NCBI GenBank assembly: GCA_002451755.1
Contig: DKDF01000086.1
Coordinates: forward strand, 1-16,779
Direction of reading: 5' to 3'
DNA length: 16,779 nucleotides
Origin: Ruminococcaceae bacterium UBA6855
GTDB taxonomy: Bacteria; Bacillota; Clostridia; Oscillospirales; Acutalibacteraceae
Shown: positions 14,056 through 16,779 of the stretch, in pieces
Position numbering within the stretch: position 1 is the first letter of the stretch
Layout: the number at the start of each line of letters is the position of its first letter
Position numbers and translations under genes: made by a program
The notes under the pieces: generated by a model
The model's database searches: none
Told to the model about the DNA's origin: nothing
What the model saw: the letters and a program-made list of their open reading frames with translations, nothing else

Positions 14056-14087
14056 ATCGTAGCATTAAGAAATCGGAGGTAACAAGT

Positions 14088-14516
14088 ATGTCAACTTATA
14101 TGCCCAAAGCGGGCGACATCACCCGTAAGTGGTATGTCATCGATGCTGCCGGTAAGCCTCTCGGCAAGGTAGCAGTTCAGGCTGCCGTCCTTCTTCGCGG
14201 CAAGCATAAGCCCACATTCGCTCCTCACGCCGACTGCGGCGATCATGTAATCATCATCAACGCTGAGAAGGCTGTCCTCACCGGCAACAAGCTCAACCAG
14301 AAGATGTATTATCATCACACCGGCTATATCGGCAACATGAAAGAGGTCAAGTACAGCACCCTCATGAAGACAAAGCCCGAGTTCGCTGTCGAGCTTGCAG
14401 TCAAGGGTATGCTGCCCGATTCTACTCTGGGCCGCACCGCTCTTACAAGACTCCGCGTTTACAGAGGCGCTGAGCACAAGCACGAAGCACAGAAGCCCGA
14501 AGAGTGGGCTCTTTAA
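14088..14516 (+). CDS. rplM: 50S ribosomal protein L13
   Basis: 142 residues, the normal length. It begins STYMPKAGDITRKWYVIDAAGKPLGKVA, which is the usual L13 opening, continues with LLRGKHKPTFAPHADCGDHVIIINAEK and the diagnostic MYYHHTGYIGNMKEV, and ends with GMLPDSTLGRTALTRLRVYRGAEHKH. It binds 23S rRNA early in large-subunit assembly. The ATG at 14088 is chosen over an upstream GTG because GGAGGT precedes it and the upstream codons lie in the promoter. It is cotranscribed with rpsI, 19 bases downstream, the conserved bacterial order. Confidence 0.98.
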   Translation: MSTYMPKAGDITRKWYVIDAAGKPLGKVAVQAAVLLRGKHKPTFAPHADCGDHVIIINAEKAVLTGNKLNQKMYYHHTGYIGNMKEVKYSTLMKTKPEFAVELAVKGMLPDSTLGRTALTRLRVYRGAEHKHEAQKPEEWAL

Positions 14517-14535
14517 TGAAGGGAGGCAATAAATA

Positions 14536-14934
14536 ATGTACGATTCAGTTCCTTACTTCTACGGCACAGGCCGCAGAAAGAAATCAGTCGCCAGAGTCCG
14601 TCTTTATGCCGGCACCGGCAAGATCATCATCAACGACAGAGAGATTGACAATTATTTCGGCCTTGAGACCCTCAAGCTCATCGTCCGCCAGCCTCTCGCT
14701 CTTACAGGCACCAGCGAAAAGCTCGATGTCATCTGCCGCGTCAACGGCGGCGGCGTGACCGGCCAGGCGGGTGCTATCCGCCACGGTATCTCCAGAGCAC
14801 TCCTTCAGTATGATGCAGAGCTTCGCCCCGCACTCAAGAAGGCAGGCTTCCTGACCAGAGACCCGAGAATGACCGAAAGAAAGAAGTACGGTCTCAAGGG
14901 CGCTCGCCGTGCACCGCAGTTCTCCAAGAGATAA
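14536..14934 (+). CDS. rpsI: 30S ribosomal protein S9
   Basis: 132 residues. YGTGRRKKSVARVRLYAGTGKIIINDR at the start, the RVNGGGVTGQAGAIRHGISRALL core and the basic tail LTRDPRMTERKKYGLKGARRAPQFSKR are all diagnostic; the C-terminal Arg reaches the ribosomal P site. GGGAGG precedes the ATG. It is the second gene of the rplM-rpsI operon, followed directly by a strong terminator. Confidence 0.98.
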   Translation: MYDSVPYFYGTGRRKKSVARVRLYAGTGKIIINDREIDNYFGLETLKLIVRQPLALTGTSEKLDVICRVNGGGVTGQAGAIRHGISRALLQYDAELRPALKKAGFLTRDPRMTERKKYGLKGARRAPQFSKR

Positions 14935-14949
14935 CAAGCCAAAAACTTT

Positions 14950-14977
14950 CCCCGGATACTTCATCCGGGGATTTTTT
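14950..14977 (+). terminator. Terminator of rplM-rpsI
   Basis: A perfect 8-bp stem (14950-14957 with 14963-14970) and a 5-nt loop are followed by ATTTTTTG. It lies only 15 bases from the next start codon, so the acetyltransferase gene would depend on readthrough or an unseen promoter. Confidence 0.9.
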
Positions 14978-14991
14978 GTTGAGGTCTATAT

Positions 14992-15429
14992 ATGAAAATA
15001 GTGAAGTTTGAGCCGCGTTACCGCGACGATTTGATTTTTATGATACTCGAGGCAAAAAACGCGCTCGGGAGAGTGCCGGGCATCAACGAAGATCTGCTCG
15101 ATATAGAGAAAAATTATTTTGATGTCGGCGGGATGTTTTGGATAGCGCTCGACGAAAATGACCGTGTCATAGGCAGCGTAGGGTACAGCCCTGTTATCGG
15201 TTCGGATGAAGCATGGCTGCACAGGCTGTTCGTGAAGTTCAACAGGAAGCGCGAGGGCATAGGCTCGCGTCTGCTCAAAACAGCGGAAGAATATGCCCGC
15301 GCCGACGGAAAGCGCGTTTTGCGGGTTCATTTGGGCGAGCGCAGCGACTGGTACGAGTCGTACAGCTTCTATCCGAAGCACGGTTATTCCGAGTACGAGC
15401 CGCGGTATATGCAAAAAGATTTGTTGTAA
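14992..15429 (+). CDS. GNAT-family N-acetyltransferase
   Basis: 145 residues with the GNAT order: an N-terminal FEPRYRDDLIFMILEA segment, FWIALDENDRVIGSVGY strands (49-65), AWLHRLFVKFNRKREGIGSRLLKTAEEYARADG (74-106) containing the acetyl-CoA loop KREGIGSRLL (86-95), and a final WYESYSFYPKHGYSEYEPRYMQKDL segment. It transfers an acetyl group from acetyl-CoA to an unknown amine in the cytoplasm. The substrate is not predictable. The ribosome site GAGGT is adequate. It starts right after the rpsI terminator. The stop codon lies within the predicted promoter of the next gene. Confidence 0.87.
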   Translation: MKIVKFEPRYRDDLIFMILEAKNALGRVPGINEDLLDIEKNYFDVGGMFWIALDENDRVIGSVGYSPVIGSDEAWLHRLFVKFNRKREGIGSRLLKTAEEYARADGKRVLRVHLGERSDWYESYSFYPKHGYSEYEPRYMQKDLL

Positions 15430-15452
15430 ATCACCGCATCCTGTGATATAAT
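15424..15452 (+). promoter_or_regulatory. Promoter of the ketopantoate reductase-family gene
   Basis: TTGTAA (15424-15429, 4/6) overlaps the stop codon of the acetyltransferase gene. A 17-base spacer leads to a perfect TATAAT (15447-15452) with an extended TGA in front. Confidence 0.65.
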
Positions 15453-15487
15453 CATATCGATAAAAATTTATCAAAGAGGGGATCCGA

Positions 15488-16507
15488 ATGAAAACTGCAA
15501 TTTACGGCGCGGGGTCGCTCGGCACCGTGCTCGGCGCATATCTCGCAAAGGCGGGTGTGGATGTTGATCTTATCACGCGCAACCGCGAACATGTTGACGC
15601 GCTCAACAAAGATGGCGCGAAGATAATCGGCACCGTCAATATAACCGTCCCGGTTCACGCGCTGACTCCCGACGAGATGACCGAAAAATATGAGCTGATA
15701 ATCCTGCTGACAAAGCAGCTCGACAATGTAAATGTCTTGAAGAATCTTCAGAAGAACATGACCGATGACTGCATCGTCTGCACGCTTCAGAACGGACTGC
15801 CGGAGCTCTCGGTCTCCGAGGTTGTTGGCGAGGACAGAACGATGGGCTGCACCGTCGCTTGGGGCGCAACTCTCCACGGTAAGGGCGTTTCGGAGCTTAC
15901 GAGCGAGCCCGACAGCATGAGTTTCGGTCTTGGCAGGATGAACGGTCAGAAGGATGACAAACTCATGCAGGTCAAGGCTCTGCTTGAGAAGATGTGCCCC
16001 GTCGAGGTTGAGGATAACTTCATGGGCGTCCGCTGGTCGAAGCTGCTCATCAACGCCGCGTTCAGCGGTATGTCCGCCGTTATCGGCGGCACTTTCGGCG
16101 ACGCCGCAGAGAACAAGACCTCCCGTGTCTGCTGTCAGAACCTTATAAAAGAGTGCATCGATGTTGCCGCGGCGGCGGGAATAAAAATCGAGCCGGTTCA
16201 GGGCAAGGATATCGTCAAGCTCCTCGACTACAAGGGCAACGGCATAAAGAAGAAGATATCCTTCGCGCTCATCCCGATCTGCATCAAGAAGCACAGGCTC
16301 CTCAAGGCGAGCATGCTTCAGGATCTTGAAAAGGGCAAGAAGTGCGAGGTTGATGCAATAAACGGCGTTGTCTGCGCCTACGGCAGAAAGTACGGTGTGC
16401 CGACTCCGTATAACGACAAGGTCTGCGAGATAATCCACGGCATTGAGGACGGCAAGTATACATATACATTCGACAATGTAAAGCTGTTCGCCAACCTGCC
16501 GAAATAA
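15488..16507 (+). CDS. panE: Ketopantoate reductase-family dehydrogenase (PanE/ApbA)
   Basis: 339 residues; PanE proteins are commonly nearer 300, so it is somewhat long. The N-terminal Rossmann motif is YGAGSLG (6-12). Expected active-site positions are visible: K76 in LLTKQ, N102 in TLQNGL and K185 in RWSKLLINAAFSGMSAV. The C-terminal helical domain includes SMLQDLEKGKKCEVDAINGVV and KYGVPTPYNDKV, the typical SxxxDxxxGRxTEID and P-x-N elements, here with KKCEVD. It would reduce 2-dehydropantoate to pantoate with NADPH for pantothenate/CoA synthesis. Relatives in the ApbA family can act on other 2-oxo acids, so the substrate is likely but not certain. AGAGGGG precedes the ATG. Confidence 0.85.
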   Translation: MKTAIYGAGSLGTVLGAYLAKAGVDVDLITRNREHVDALNKDGAKIIGTVNITVPVHALTPDEMTEKYELIILLTKQLDNVNVLKNLQKNMTDDCIVCTLQNGLPELSVSEVVGEDRTMGCTVAWGATLHGKGVSELTSEPDSMSFGLGRMNGQKDDKLMQVKALLEKMCPVEVEDNFMGVRWSKLLINAAFSGMSAVIGGTFGDAAENKTSRVCCQNLIKECIDVAAAAGIKIEPVQGKDIVKLLDYKGNGIKKKISFALIPICIKKHRLLKASMLQDLEKGKKCEVDAINGVVCAYGRKYGVPTPYNDKVCEIIHGIEDGKYTYTFDNVKLFANLPK

Positions 16508-16535
16508 GAGCCATATTCAGCATAGACCAAATAAC

Positions 16536-16566
16536 AAACCCCGACTATGATTTGTAGTCGGGGTTT
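16536..16566 (+). terminator. Terminator-like hairpin after panE
   Basis: A perfect 12-bp stem (16536-16547 with 16555-16566) and a 7-nt loop. The T tract is short (the last three stem bases, then ATGC), so the strength of termination is uncertain. Confidence 0.65.
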
Positions 16567-16779
16567 ATGCTGTTCTGTCACGCAGAATTGCAGATGATAC
16601 GGGACGCCGAAAGGTGCATAGAAGCGCCAATTTTATCGGTTCGGCAAATTGGGATTTATCTATCAATCGAGCTGTAGCAAAGTAAAAGTAAGTGACCAGC
16701 TGGTTTTTATAATCAGACTTACAATAGCTGCGCCGCAGTGTTCGATAGCTAACTGGGACAGGCGAGGGAACGGCTTGCG
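16567..16779. other. Hairpin-rich non-coding end of window
   Basis: No gene with a start and ribosome site is visible. Several inverted repeats occur: GCCGAA/TTCGGC (16606-16611, 16640-16645), CCAATTT/AAATTGG (16627-16633, 16646-16652), GTAAGT/ACTTAC (16688-16693, 16718-16723) and the near-palindrome CTGCGCCGCAG (about 16729-16739). A minus-strand frame of about 38 codons runs in from the window edge and stops near 16663. It may be the edge of a repeat or mobile element, or a structured RNA. Confidence 0.3.

Noticed and set aside
14046..14087. Longer rplM start at an upstream GTG
   Set aside because: The extra 14 codons overlap the -10 element and have no ribosome site, while GGAGGT precedes the ATG at 14088, which also gives the standard L13 length.
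14056..14087. Structured L13 leader upstream of rplM
   Set aside because: The predicted leader is only about 25 bases, too short for the known autoregulatory structure.

Overview
The window looks like a chromosomal segment of a low-to-mid GC Firmicute, most likely an uncultured Clostridia (Oscillospiraceae/Ruminococcaceae-like) bacterium. The grounds are strong GGAGG-type ribosome sites, sigma-A promoters with several extended -10 elements (TGATATAAT), compact intrinsic terminators, an rplM-rpsI pair, a DUF896 protein, DUF6273 proteins and a TM287/288-type heterodimeric ABC exporter. No rRNA, tRNA, CRISPR array or intact transposase was found.

Layout. 1-437: end of an unseen plus-strand unit (terminator 71-99), then a gene-free run of small hairpins that resembles an intergenic repeat element. 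438-4012 (minus): two translationally coupled half-transporters forming a heterodimeric ABC exporter with one degenerate ATP site. Back to back with it is a YoaK/DUF1275 membrane protein (4181-4906), with two promoters and an inverted repeat between them. 5067-8392 (minus): a three-gene envelope operon of a phosphodiester-glycosidase-like lipoprotein, a secreted DUF6273 protein and a polytopic DUF6056-like membrane protein. 8668-11172 (plus): an ApgM-family phosphotransferase, possibly a homoserine kinase, followed by an O-acetylhomoserine sulfhydrylase. 11258-11508: a gene-free segment with three consensus DnaA boxes and a run of helically phased AT-rich repeats. 11564-12355 (minus): DUF896 protein plus a zinc-ribbon membrane protein. 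12561-13778 (plus): an AT-rich, membrane-anchored second DUF6273 protein that looks acquired. 14088-14934: rplM-rpsI. 14992-16507: a GNAT acetyltransferase and a ketopantoate-reductase family enzyme. 16567-16779: hairpin-rich non-coding end.

Most genes are housekeeping or ordinary accessory functions. The signals most worth a second look are the DnaA-box/phased-repeat locus far from any dnaA gene in view, and the lipoprotein/DUF6273/DUF6056 operon, whose glycosidase-like member has an altered core motif. The pairing of the ApgM-like enzyme with a homoserine-ester enzyme is also worth following. I did not find convincing evidence for a wholly new defence or mobile system.

All product names come from reading motifs by eye. 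Promoters and terminators come from pattern inspection only, and several starts were moved downstream of the longest open frame because a good ribosome site dictates them.
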